64,000 nt of DNA from Aquimonas sp041395245 (GTDB lineage: Bacteria > Pseudomonadota > Gammaproteobacteria > Xanthomonadales > Xanthomonadaceae), in NCBI GenBank assembly GCA_041395245.1, contig JAWLAY010000007.1, forward strand, positions 62,001-126,000, read 5' to 3'. A model generated the notes under the pieces. That model did no database searches. It saw only the letters and a list, made by a program, of their open reading frames with translations, and had not been told where the DNA came from. This document shows positions 8,032 through 16,124 of the stretch, piece after piece; positions within the stretch are counted from its first letter, which is position 1, and every line of letters begins with the position of its first letter. A program made the translations under genes and the position numbers.

Positions 8032-10245
8032 ATGGACAGGCTGTCGGTGCCGGTGTGGTGTTTCGTCTGTGTTCTCATCGGTTCGGAGGCCCAAGCGGCC
8101 AAGCCGTTTCGCGCTTGGCGTTCCGCGCCACCCTCGTCCGAGCTGGCTTCCACGGCGCAACGCTGGGTCGACACACGGCGCGTACGACAGCCTTCCAACT
8201 GGGCCGAACCCTGGCGCGCTGTGGCGCGTGCAATCGAGTCTGGTAGCCCGGTTACAAGGCGCTTTGCGGGTCGCGTCAGTGCATTGCGGGTGGAGTCGGG
8301 TTCCGACGGCGATCAGCTATGGATTGGTGCGAGCAGTGGTGGTCTCTGGCACCTTTCGACGGACGGCACCTGGCTGCCGATCAGCGACACCCTCGCGGGA
8401 TCCCCCGCGATTGGCGATTTCCTTCGCACTTCGACGGGCACCCTGATCGTTGGCACCGGAGACGCGTGGCGCTACCCCGGCAGCGGCATCTACCTTTCCA
8501 ACGATGACGGCGCGTCCTGGCACGCCGCGCAATTGCCATTGACACCCTCGGCGATCTATCGCGTGGCCGCGGATCGCAACGCCCCGCACCACTTGCTTGC
8601 TGCCAGTGCGCAAGGGCTCCTGGGCAGTCTGGATGGAGGCGAGAACTGGTCGCTTCTGGCACCCGGGCATTGGACCGATGTTCAACAGGACCTGCATCAC
8701 GCCGAGGTATGGCACGCAGGCGCCTATGAACTGGGTGTCATGCGCTCGAGCGACGGCGGGAGCTCATTTTCCGTGACGCCGGGCACCACGGCGGTGATCA
8801 CCGGTCAAATCGGACGCATCACGCTGGCGCAGAGCGCCGCCAAAGCCGGTCTGATGTTTGCCTTGGTGGCCGATTTCGGCGGCAGCAACGGACTGTTCAG
8901 AAGTGTGGACCATGGCCTGCAGTGGGTGCGCATTTCTGAGGGCCCCGATGTTTCCTGGGGTCAGGCGTTTCATACCAACGCCATTGCTGCGCACCCCGCC
9001 AATCCAGACATTCTGGTCATCGGCCGTGGTGGACTGAAACTGACCTCAAACGCCTTGACCGAAACACCGCTCTGGTCGGAAATCGCCGATGGTGGTCATG
9101 CCGACTTCACGCGACTGATATGGCGCAACGACAACCAACTCTACGCCGCCAACGACGGCGGCCTTTTCCTGCTCGACGTGTTGGGCTCGGGGGCGGTGTC
9201 CGACCTGAACCAGGACTTGGCCCTGCAGCAAGTATTCGATACAGGCGCCTTGGCGCTGGACCCGAATCGTCTCGACCGCGCTTGGGCGGGACTGCAGGAC
9301 AACGGCCTCGTCACGATCGAAGCCGACGCGGGCGATTGGCGCATGAGTGGTCACGGCTGCTGTGACGCGGGCTGGGTCACTGCTGCGCGCGGCGATGCGG
9401 ACCGTTTGGCGGTGTCCTTGGGCATTCCATTTGATCGGTATCTCTCTTTCAACGGAGGCGAAAGCGTCAGCCGCAATCTGTGCAACTTCGGCGCCGTTCC
9501 GGGCAATCCCCCGCTTGCCTTTGATCCGCGCCCGGTGAACAACAGCAACGCTCGGCTAATGCTGCTGTCACCCGCTGCGGATCAAAGTGCTGCGCGGCTT
9601 TTCATACAGGATCTCTCACGCCACTGCGCAACCGGAATCCATACCGTTCCCCTGCCGGACTCCTCGATGCTGCAACCGGACTTTCTGAGCATCGCCGATG
9701 ATCCAGCGCGACTGCGAATACTGATCAGCGCATCCGTGTGGTCGGCCGACAGTCGACCCGCGATGGTGACGAGTCTGCCCGGTTCACGCGGTCCACCGTA
9801 CACCGCGTCACGCGTCGAGCCGCCCGCTCCGGGGCCCGGCAGGTTGGCTGTCGATGCATTTCATGCGTCGCGGAGTTATTGGTGGTCGCTCGGTTCCGCG
9901 CCAGACGTCTGGCTTAGTGATCGTGCGGATTTCACCGACTGGCGCGCCGCGACCAGCAACCTCGCGAGCTTGGGTAGCGCACTGCAGGTACGACGCGTGA
10001 TTGCTCATCCGCTCCGCCCTGACACGCTGTTTCTTGCCAGCAACCTCGGCGTGCTGATCTCCGAAGATCGCGGAGTGCACTGGTCACCCTGGGCGGACGG
10101 ATTACCCGCAGTCGTTGATGCGACCGATCTGGCGATCCATCTCGATGAACCGGTCCCGATGCTTTGGATGGCCAGCTACGGACGCGGGATCTGGCGGCGG
10201 GCATTACGCGATGACCGCTTGTTTCGTGACGGTTTCGAAGGGTGA
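8032..10245 (+). CDS. secreted Asp-box (BNR/Vps10-like) beta-propeller protein with DGFE tail
   Basis: I place the start at ATG 8032, behind a GGAGG ribosome-binding site and directly followed by a signal peptide ending AQA; an in-frame start 51 bp upstream has neither. The mature protein of about 715 residues carries repeated Asp-box motifs of the S-x-D-x-G-x-x-W type (SNDDGASW, SLDGGENW, SSDGGSSF, SVDHGLQW, SEDRGVHW). These are characteristic of sialidase/Vps10/xyloglucanase-type seven-bladed propellers. No catalytic acid or sialidase RIP motif was recognised, so an enzyme activity is not claimed. The protein ends DDRLFRDGFEG, the same tail as the gene at 3177. It is probably secreted or attached to the cell surface. 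Confidence 0.78.
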   Translation: MDRLSVPVWCFVCVLIGSEAQAAKPFRAWRSAPPSSELASTAQRWVDTRRVRQPSNWAEPWRAVARAIESGSPVTRRFAGRVSALRVESGSDGDQLWIGASSGGLWHLSTDGTWLPISDTLAGSPAIGDFLRTSTGTLIVGTGDAWRYPGSGIYLSNDDGASWHAAQLPLTPSAIYRVAADRNAPHHLLAASAQGLLGSLDGGENWSLLAPGHWTDVQQDLHHAEVWHAGAYELGVMRSSDGGSSFSVTPGTTAVITGQIGRITLAQSAAKAGLMFALVADFGGSNGLFRSVDHGLQWVRISEGPDVSWGQAFHTNAIAAHPANPDILVIGRGGLKLTSNALTETPLWSEIADGGHADFTRLIWRNDNQLYAANDGGLFLLDVLGSGAVSDLNQDLALQQVFDTGALALDPNRLDRAWAGLQDNGLVTIEADAGDWRMSGHGCCDAGWVTAARGDADRLAVSLGIPFDRYLSFNGGESVSRNLCNFGAVPGNPPLAFDPRPVNNSNARLMLLSPAADQSAARLFIQDLSRHCATGIHTVPLPDSSMLQPDFLSIADDPARLRILISASVWSADSRPAMVTSLPGSRGPPYTASRVEPPAPGPGRLAVDAFHASRSYWWSLGSAPDVWLSDRADFTDWRAATSNLASLGSALQVRRVIAHPLRPDTLFLASNLGVLISEDRGVHWSPWADGLPAVVDATDLAIHLDEPVPMLWMASYGRGIWRRALRDDRLFRDGFEG

Positions 10246-10358
10246 CCCACCAGCTTGGCACAGCCGAAGCCGGTGACCTGATTGGTATCCAACTGCCGAG
10301 TGAGAAATCCGACATTGTGCTGCGTCTTCATCACAGATCTTGCCGAAAGGTACTGTCC

Positions 10359-10961
10359 ATGACCCGCCTTCCCCGATCGTGTGTCCCGAACATCCGTTGG
10401 CTATTTGCGCTGCTTCTCTGTCTGTCGACCTCATACGCCGCCGCACAGATTTTTGTGAATGGTCAGGTGATCGACCCAGACGTCGCAGCCCACCATGCCA
10501 ATGCATCGGGAAACGTCGTTCCTGATGGTCGCTACTGGTATGACCCGATGACGGGTGCTTGGGGTTGGGAGGGCCAGGGTACGTCGGGTTTCATCGCCCC
10601 TGGTCTGCCGTTGGGTGGTCCGCTGCGCGAAGATGCTTCCAGGGGCGCATCCGGTGTCTACGTCAACGGCCGACATCTTCCGGATGCCGACGTGATCGCA
10701 CTCAAGCAACGTGGAATCCCAGTCCAACCCGGCCGATGGTGGGTCGACGCGTATGGCAATGGCGGCCCGGAGGGCGGAGCGGCGCAGTTCAATCTCCATC
10801 AACTTGCCCGACGGAGCGCTCGCGCTCAGGGTCAGGACGCGATCTATGACAGCTGGGGCGTCGGCAACAACCGGAGTTCGCTGTGGCTGGGGTCCGATGG
10901 TTCGCTTTCGCAGAGCACCACCATCAATGGCACGACCTACAGCTACAACATCGGCGACTGA
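10359..10961 (+). CDS. small exported protein of unknown function, paralogue of the next gene
   Basis: The 200-residue product starts at ATG 10359, 8 bp after a GAAAGG ribosome-binding site, and has a signal peptide cut near YAAAQ. The mature part contains two related units: FVNGQVIDP...RYWYDPMTGAWGWEG...GFIAPGLPLG and YVNGRHLPDADV...GRWWVDAYGNGGPEG...FNLHQL. The same pair of units occurs in the gene at 11092, so this is a tandem paralogue pair with an internally duplicated domain. The C-terminus is Ser/Asn/Gly-rich. I do not recognise the family. The conserved aromatic W/Y and Gly residues suggest a small beta-rich carbohydrate- or surface-interacting module, which is inference. Confidence 0.75.
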   Translation: MTRLPRSCVPNIRWLFALLLCLSTSYAAAQIFVNGQVIDPDVAAHHANASGNVVPDGRYWYDPMTGAWGWEGQGTSGFIAPGLPLGGPLREDASRGASGVYVNGRHLPDADVIALKQRGIPVQPGRWWVDAYGNGGPEGGAAQFNLHQLARRSARAQGQDAIYDSWGVGNNRSSLWLGSDGSLSQSTTINGTTYSYNIGD

Positions 10962-10990
10962 GCAGGTAAATGATCATTCCGTGCCGCCAA

Positions 10991-11065
10991 GAGGCTGTAG
11001 GACGCGAAGAATGGGCCGTCCGGATGGATTTGCGGCCGATTCCCCTTCAAGTCCGGCAGGCACCT
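10991..11065 (-). repeat. short divergent copy of the 165-bp MITE-like element
   Basis: On the minus strand this begins AGGTGCCTGCCGGACTTGAA and continues with GGGAATCGG, GCAAATCC and GGACGG. It matches the first 60-odd bases of the copies at 15426 and 46799 with scattered changes, mostly C/T. It ends in a degraded version of the opposite terminal repeat (GAGGCTGTAGGACGCGAAGAAT read on the plus strand in two parts). The central palindrome is absent, so this is an internally deleted or ancestral short form. It fills the gap between two paralogous genes. Confidence 0.6.
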
Positions 11066-11091
11066 GGGCATTGCACCCCTGGAGAAAACTC

Positions 11092-11691
11092 ATGCGAATG
11101 CATGCGCCATTCTTGACTGCACTCTCGTTGTTCGGCGGTCTTTCACTGTGGCTTCTGCTCTGCGGCACCTGTTCCGCTCAGGTGGTGCTCAACCGCACAC
11201 CGGTGGAAGCCACTACCTGGGCACGGATCGTCGCCCAACTGGGGTTTGTCCCTTCCCAAGGCAGCTATTGGTATGACCCTCGAAGCGGAGCGTGGGGCCT
11301 CGAGGGAGAGAGCACCGCGGGATTCATCGATGCAGGTCTTCACGTGTCGCCTTTACCGTCGGATGCATCGCGCGGGCACACAGGCGTCTTCGTCAACGGT
11401 CGCGAGCTTTCAACCGCGGAGGTGGATCGGTTCGGAAACGCGGGAATACGGATGAGCAAGGGTCGCTGGTGGCTGGATGCCGACGGCATCGGTGGAATCG
11501 AAGGCGAAGGTCCCCTTTTCAACCTGTTCACCCTTGACCAACGCGAAAGAGCGCGTCGCGGGATGGCCTCTATCCACGATTTCTGGGGAAAAAAGGCTTC
11601 GATCAACGCGCTCGCCATCACCCAGGCGCCTGCACGATCAACGGCGGCGATTTTCGACAGCGATCAGGAAGCGTGCACCATTCGCCCATGA
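11092..11691 (+). CDS. small exported protein of unknown function, paralogue of the preceding gene
   Basis: The 199-residue product starts at ATG 11092, 7 bp after a GGAG ribosome-binding site, and has a hydrophobic signal sequence ending near GTCSAQ. The mature part repeats the architecture of the gene at 10359: SYWYDPRSGAWGLEGES...GFIDAGL, then DASRGHTGVFVNGREL and GRWWLDADGIGGIEGEG...FNLFTL. The N-terminal VNG strand is diverged here. The C-terminus (DFWGKKASINALAIT onward) differs completely from the paralogue. The family is not recognised. A tandem duplication followed by tail divergence is the simplest reading. About 254 bp of non-coding DNA with no clear feature follow, up to 11945. 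Confidence 0.72.
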   Translation: MRMHAPFLTALSLFGGLSLWLLLCGTCSAQVVLNRTPVEATTWARIVAQLGFVPSQGSYWYDPRSGAWGLEGESTAGFIDAGLHVSPLPSDASRGHTGVFVNGRELSTAEVDRFGNAGIRMSKGRWWLDADGIGGIEGEGPLFNLFTLDQRERARRGMASIHDFWGKKASINALAITQAPARSTAAIFDSDQEACTIRP

Positions 11692-11945
11692 GCCGCGCGC
11701 TCGGCTCCGGGCTGGCAGCATACTCCCGGGGCAACTGAATCGATCGCAGTCAATGCGGACCCTCCGCGAAAACGAAGGCATCAACTTGACCTGAGATTCG
11801 GTTGAACGTGCAACCGATGGTCCTGGTCGACAGAGCCATATTCTGCGACGCGTCGAAAATCCAGCACGCACCATATGGCGTATTGCGATCAATTTGAGAT
11901 CCTGCTTGCGTTACGCTGTGCGGGTCGACTTTGAGGACTTCGCGC

Positions 11946-12383
11946 ATGCTTCCCACACCCATCGACAAAGCCTTTCAGCGCAGCTTTCGCGGCATGGAGC
12001 GTGGCGGCTTGCTGGTGGTTGCCGCCGCCATTCTCTGGGCTGGTGGTGCGGAAGTCTTTCGTCTGATCGAAACGCAAAAAGTGGGCGTCTCGGATCTGCT
12101 GCTGTTGTTCATCTATCTCGAAATGATTTCGATGGTGGAAATGTACTGGCGACGTGGCAAGTTGCCGGTTCGACTGCCCTTGTACATCGCCATGGTCGGC
12201 ATCGCGCGACACATGATGGCGGATTCCACGTATCACTCGCCCTGGCTGATGCTGGCCGGGGGTGGATCGATTCTGCTGTTGGCGGTCGCGGTGCTGATCG
12301 TCCGCTATGGCCACATGAAATTTCCCTATCCGGCGGACGAGCAGTCCGGTGATGCGACGGTTCACCAGAAGGCCGACGGCTGA
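11946..12383 (+). CDS. psiE: PsiE-like (phosphate-starvation-inducible) membrane protein
   Basis: The 145-residue protein has four predicted transmembrane helices, near residues 21-40, 52-70, 79-95 and 101-121. The block LLFIYLEMISMVEMYWRRG followed by PVRLPLYIAMVGIARHMM matches the conserved centre of E. coli PsiE (FLYFEFIALIVKYF, then PLRYFVYIGITAIVR). The molecular role of PsiE is unknown; in E. coli it is induced by phosphate starvation and is CRP-dependent. The start at ATG 11946 follows a GAGG 9 bp upstream; an earlier TTG start is possible. No Pho box is evident upstream. Confidence 0.8.
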   Translation: MLPTPIDKAFQRSFRGMERGGLLVVAAAILWAGGAEVFRLIETQKVGVSDLLLLFIYLEMISMVEMYWRRGKLPVRLPLYIAMVGIARHMMADSTYHSPWLMLAGGGSILLLAVAVLIVRYGHMKFPYPADEQSGDATVHQKADG

Positions 12384-12475
12384 ACTTCGCTATCTGACCC
12401 CTGTCTTTTGTCGCATGTGTTTGGCCGACTATGTCGCCAGACTGGTCTTTCATTTGCCCCAAATCCGGAACTCCC

Positions 12476-15361
12476 ATGAGATCAAGCCTGCACCGTAAAG
12501 TGTCCTTGCTGTCCGTTGCCGTGCTGATGGCGCTCAGCGCCTGCAGCAATAGCGATTCCAACTCCGAGGCGATGACGCCTGCGACGACCATGAGCGCTGC
12601 AGACAAACCTGCACCGGTCGATATCGCGTTCGACGAGTTCACGCTGCCAAACGGCCTGCGCGTTGTCGTGCACGAAGACCGCAAGGCGCCGGTGGTGGCC
12701 GTGAACATCTGGTATCACGTTGGCTCCAAGGACGAGCAGCCCGGCAAGACAGGCTTCGCGCATCTGTTCGAACATCTGATGTTCCAGGGCTCGGAGAATC
12801 ACAAGAACGAGTTCTTTATCCCGTTCGAACAGGTGGGCACCACCGACCAGAACGGCACGACCAATACGGATCGCACGAACTACTTCCAGAACGTGCCGAC
12901 CACCGCGCTGGACATGGCCTTGTGGATGGAATCGGATCGGATGGGCCACTTGCTGGGTGCCATCGACCAGAAGCTGCTGGATGAGCAACGTGGCGTGGTG
13001 CAGAACGAAAAGCGCCAGGGAGAAAATCAGCCGTATGGCCTGTCCTGGGATCACCTGTTCAAGGCCAGCTACCCGAAAGGCCACCCGTATTCCTGGACCA
13101 CCATTGGCTCGATGGCCGACTTGAACGCGGCCTCGCTGGAGGACGTCAAGACCTGGTTCCGCACCTGGTATGGCCCCAACAATGCGGTGCTCGTGCTGGC
13201 AGGTGACATCGATGTCGAAACCGCACGGGAAAAAGCCACCCGCTACTTCGGCGACATTCCCGCCGGCCCGAGCATGACGCAGCCGGCGGTGAACATCGCC
13301 CAGCGTACGGAAAGCACCCGCGAGGTCTTGCAGGATCGCGTTCCGCAAACCCGCATCCTGCGCGCCTGGAACGTCGCTGATTTCAATCACGACGACGCCA
13401 CCGAGCTGCAATTGCTGGCGCAAATTCTGGGCGGCAGTCGCAGTTCGCGGCTCGACCGCCGTCTCGTGCACGAAGAGAAATTGGCCGATAACGTCGCCGC
13501 GTTTGCGATGAGCAATCAGCTTGGCGGTCAGTTCATCCTGATGGTGGACGTGAAGGAAGGCGTCGATCCAGCGAAGGTCGAAGCCATCCTTGCGGAAGAG
13601 GTCGGCAAGTTGATCCAACAAGGCCCATCGGCAGAGGAATTGGGACAAGCGAAAACCGTTTTCGAAGCGGGCTTCGTGCGCGGCATTGAGCGGGTTGGCG
13701 GGTTTGGTGGCAAATCCGATGTGTTGGCCGAGTGCGCCGTATTTGCCGGGGATGCAGGCTGTTTCCGCAAGGGTTTGCAGGACTTGCAGACCGCGACACC
13801 CGAGGGCTTGAAGGCGGTGGCGAGCACCTGGCTGTCGAAGGGCGATCACACCTTGCTCATCGAGCCGGGTGATCGTCCCGACCCGACACCGGATATCCGC
13901 AGCAATGCCGATGGGGCGAGCACGGTGGTGCAGATTCCGGCGCCGAACCCCGAGTACACGACCGTCGCCAGCGATGTCGATCGCAGCCAGGGTGTGCCCA
14001 AGACGGAGATATTTCCGGACCTGAGCTTCCCGGCACTGCAGCGCGGCAAGCTGGGCAATGGCATCCAGGTCGTTCTGGCCGAGCGGCATGACGTGCCGGT
14101 GGTTCAGCTCAGCATGGAGTTTGCCGGTGGATTCCGCCTGGACCAGGGGCGTCCCTTGGGTACCGCCAACTTCACCATGAGCATGCTCGATGAAGGTGCG
14201 GGCGATTACGACGCGCTGGCCTTCGGCGACGCGGCCGAAAAGCTGGGTGCCAACATCGGAGCGGGTGCCTCGTTGGACGGCAGCAACGTCTACCTCTCCG
14301 CCTTGGTGGATCATCTGGACGCATCGATCGGCTTGTGGGCCGATGTGATTCAACGCCCGCGCTTTAGTGAGGCGGATATCGAGCGCGTGCGTCAAACCAC
14401 CCTGGCTGGCATCAAGCAGGAAAAGAGCCGACCGAACTCGCTGGCACTTCGCTTGCTGCCGCCCCTGCTGTTCGGCGAAGGTCATCCCTACGCGATTCCG
14501 TTCAGTGGCTCGGGCAGCGAAGCATCGATCGGCAGCCTGACCCGCGATGATCTGCTGGCCTTCCATCGCGATCAGGTTCGCCCGGAGCTGGCGACTCTCA
14601 TCGTGGTCGGTGACACGACGCTGGCGGAGATCACCCCGCTGCTGGAGAAGCACTTCGGACAATGGAAGGTGCAAGGCGAAGCACCCGCGGTTCCACAACC
14701 GTCCGAGGTCGCAAAGCCCGGCACGACGCAGATGTATCTGGTCGATCAACCTGGTGCAATTCAGGCCAACATCTTCATCGGTCAATTGGTACCGTCGACG
14801 AAGTCCGCCGATGCGCTGGTTTTCGATGTCGCCAACAGTGTTCTGGGTGGCGAGTTCAGCTCGCGCCTCAACATGAACCTGCGCGAAGACAAGAGTTGGT
14901 CGTATGGCAGCTATTCGTTCACGCAGAGCGCGCTGGGGCAGCGTCCGTGGCTGGTGATGGCACCGGTGCAGATTGATCGGACGCTGGATGCCGTGCGCGA
15001 ACTGCAACGTGAGTTGACCGAGTACACCGATGGAACCCGGCCCGCCGAGGCGGCAGAGGTGCAGAAGATCGTCAACAACAACGTGCGCGGCCTGCCCGGT
15101 TCGTATGAGACCGCGCGTAGCGTGATGGCGGCGATAGGCGGCATCCTGCGGTTTGATCGCCCGGATGACTATCCGGTCCAATACAAGGCGCTGCAGGAGT
15201 CGGTGACCGTCGATCAAGTGCAGGCCGCTGCCAAAACCCTGGATCCGAATGCCTTGACCTGGGTGGTGGTGGGCGATCTGTCCAAGATCGAACAGCCACT
15301 GCGCGAGTTGATGGGTGAAAAGGTCACCATTCTGGACAGTGACGGCAAGCCGGTTCGCTAA
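12476..15361 (+). CDS. M16 (pitrilysin-like) zinc peptidase lipoprotein, two-domain
   Basis: The 961-residue protein starts at ATG 12476 with a lipoprotein signal (hydrophobic run ending LSAC, lipidated Cys near 22). The first M16 domain (about 50-270) has the inverted zinc motif HxxEH (HLFEHLMFQGS) and the distal acidic ligand in a DEQRGVVQNEKRQ context, so it should be catalytic. The second half (about 520-940) is an M16-like domain lacking HxxEH (GTANFTMSMLDEGAGD), as is usual for the non-catalytic partner domain. Bacterial two-domain M16 proteins of this type act in the periplasm on peptides or signal peptides. A good hairpin terminator follows. The long open frame on the opposite strand is a composition artefact. 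Confidence 0.9.
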   Translation: MRSSLHRKVSLLSVAVLMALSACSNSDSNSEAMTPATTMSAADKPAPVDIAFDEFTLPNGLRVVVHEDRKAPVVAVNIWYHVGSKDEQPGKTGFAHLFEHLMFQGSENHKNEFFIPFEQVGTTDQNGTTNTDRTNYFQNVPTTALDMALWMESDRMGHLLGAIDQKLLDEQRGVVQNEKRQGENQPYGLSWDHLFKASYPKGHPYSWTTIGSMADLNAASLEDVKTWFRTWYGPNNAVLVLAGDIDVETAREKATRYFGDIPAGPSMTQPAVNIAQRTESTREVLQDRVPQTRILRAWNVADFNHDDATELQLLAQILGGSRSSRLDRRLVHEEKLADNVAAFAMSNQLGGQFILMVDVKEGVDPAKVEAILAEEVGKLIQQGPSAEELGQAKTVFEAGFVRGIERVGGFGGKSDVLAECAVFAGDAGCFRKGLQDLQTATPEGLKAVASTWLSKGDHTLLIEPGDRPDPTPDIRSNADGASTVVQIPAPNPEYTTVASDVDRSQGVPKTEIFPDLSFPALQRGKLGNGIQVVLAERHDVPVVQLSMEFAGGFRLDQGRPLGTANFTMSMLDEGAGDYDALAFGDAAEKLGANIGAGASLDGSNVYLSALVDHLDASIGLWADVIQRPRFSEADIERVRQTTLAGIKQEKSRPNSLALRLLPPLLFGEGHPYAIPFSGSGSEASIGSLTRDDLLAFHRDQVRPELATLIVVGDTTLAEITPLLEKHFGQWKVQGEAPAVPQPSEVAKPGTTQMYLVDQPGAIQANIFIGQLVPSTKSADALVFDVANSVLGGEFSSRLNMNLREDKSWSYGSYSFTQSALGQRPWLVMAPVQIDRTLDAVRELQRELTEYTDGTRPAEAAEVQKIVNNNVRGLPGSYETARSVMAAIGGILRFDRPDDYPVQYKALQESVTVDQVQAAAKTLDPNALTWVVVGDLSKIEQPLRELMGEKVTILDSDGKPVR

Positions 15362-15378
15362 GCTCCTTCCGTTGTGCC

Positions 15379-15408
15379 GACGCCCGCGTGGGGTTCCATG
15401 CGGGCGTC
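15379..15408 (+). terminator. probable rho-independent terminator of the M16 peptidase gene
   Basis: A perfect 9-bp stem, GACGCCCGC and GCGGGCGTC, with a 12-nt loop is followed by TTCGTT. It begins 17 bp after the stop codon of the M16 gene. The T-run is short but the GC stem is strong. Confidence 0.6.
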
Positions 15409-15425
15409 TTCGTTCAGATATCCCA

Positions 15426-15590
15426 AGGAGTCTGTCGGACGTGAAAGGGAATCGGCTGCAAATTCGTCTGGACGGTCCATTTTTCGCCGCTTCCTTGGGC
15501 AATAGTTCAACTATTGCCCTGCGAAACCGGCAAAAACTGTCCTCGCCCAGCCGAATTTTCGCTTCGATTCTTCAAGTCCGACAGGCTCCT
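15426..15590 (+). repeat. 165-bp MITE-like element, copy 1
   Basis: This is a 165-bp unit with near-perfect 20-bp terminal inverted repeats: AGGAGTCTGTCGGACGTGAA at the left, and at the right a sequence whose reverse complement is AGGAGCCTGTCGGACTTGAA. Near the middle (15497-15519) lies an 11+1+11 bp palindrome, GGGCAATAGTT-c-AACTATTGCCC. A second copy of identical length is at 46799-46963 and a short divergent one at 10991-11065. It encodes nothing convincing and fits a non-autonomous element moved by an unseen transposase. It lies between the M16 terminator and the DUF4156 lipoprotein gene. Confidence 0.8.
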
Positions 15591-15626
15591 AGTAGACTGC
15601 TTGCGCCGTTTTCCAAGGAGTACACC

Positions 15627-16076
15627 ATGCGTCTTGCAGCGCTTACCGTGTCGCTGATTGTTTCGTCGCTATCCGCTTGCACCTGGGTCAAGATCGAGCC
15701 CGAGGCCAAGCAAGTTCGCGTCGCCATGCCGACGGAGGATCTGAGCGCCTGCGGAACGATGCGAAGCGAAATCACCGTGAGCGTTCGCGACCAGGTCGGT
15801 CTGTTCAATCGCGATGACATGAAAGTCCGTGACGAACTGGAGACCCTGGCGCGCAATCAGGCTGCCGGGTCCGGCGTCGACACGATGAAAGCGCTGAATG
15901 AACCGCTGAATGGAGAACAGACGTTTGGAACGTGGCTGTGTGGACGTACCGTTACGGCACCGAGTGCGGCGTCCCGTCCCAGCGCTCCGTCAAGCCCGGA
16001 TCGTCAACCGGCGAACGGGCAGCAAGGCGGTGGGTTTCAGGATGTCGAGACCTATCCGGTTGATGATGAGGGTTGA
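15627..16076 (+). CDS. DUF4156-like small lipoprotein
   Basis: The 149-residue protein starts at ATG 15627, 6 bp after a consensus AAGGAG site. The signal ends LSAC (lipobox, Cys 18). The core (about residues 30-100) contains VRVAMPTEDLSACGTMRSEITVSV split by a short turn, then VRDELETLARNQAAGSGVDT. This is the arrangement of DUF4156 proteins such as E. coli YjeI, with two cysteines (near 42 and 110) that could pair. The C-terminal 35 residues are Pro/Ser/Gln-rich and disordered. Function is unknown; an outer-membrane or periplasmic location is likely. The upstream open frame runs through the MITE-like element and should not be included. Confidence 0.72.
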   Translation: MRLAALTVSLIVSSLSACTWVKIEPEAKQVRVAMPTEDLSACGTMRSEITVSVRDQVGLFNRDDMKVRDELETLARNQAAGSGVDTMKALNEPLNGEQTFGTWLCGRTVTAPSAASRPSAPSSPDRQPANGQQGGGFQDVETYPVDDEG

Positions 16077-16124
16077 TTTGGGCTCGTACCGTCCCGGTTC
16101 GACGCGCTGCTCACTGTCCACCGC

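Noticed and set aside
12482..15502. Minus-strand open frame of about 1000 codons opposite the M16 peptidase
   Set aside because: The plus strand carries the HxxEH peptidase with lipoprotein signal. The antisense frame has no motif and runs into the terminator and MITE region.
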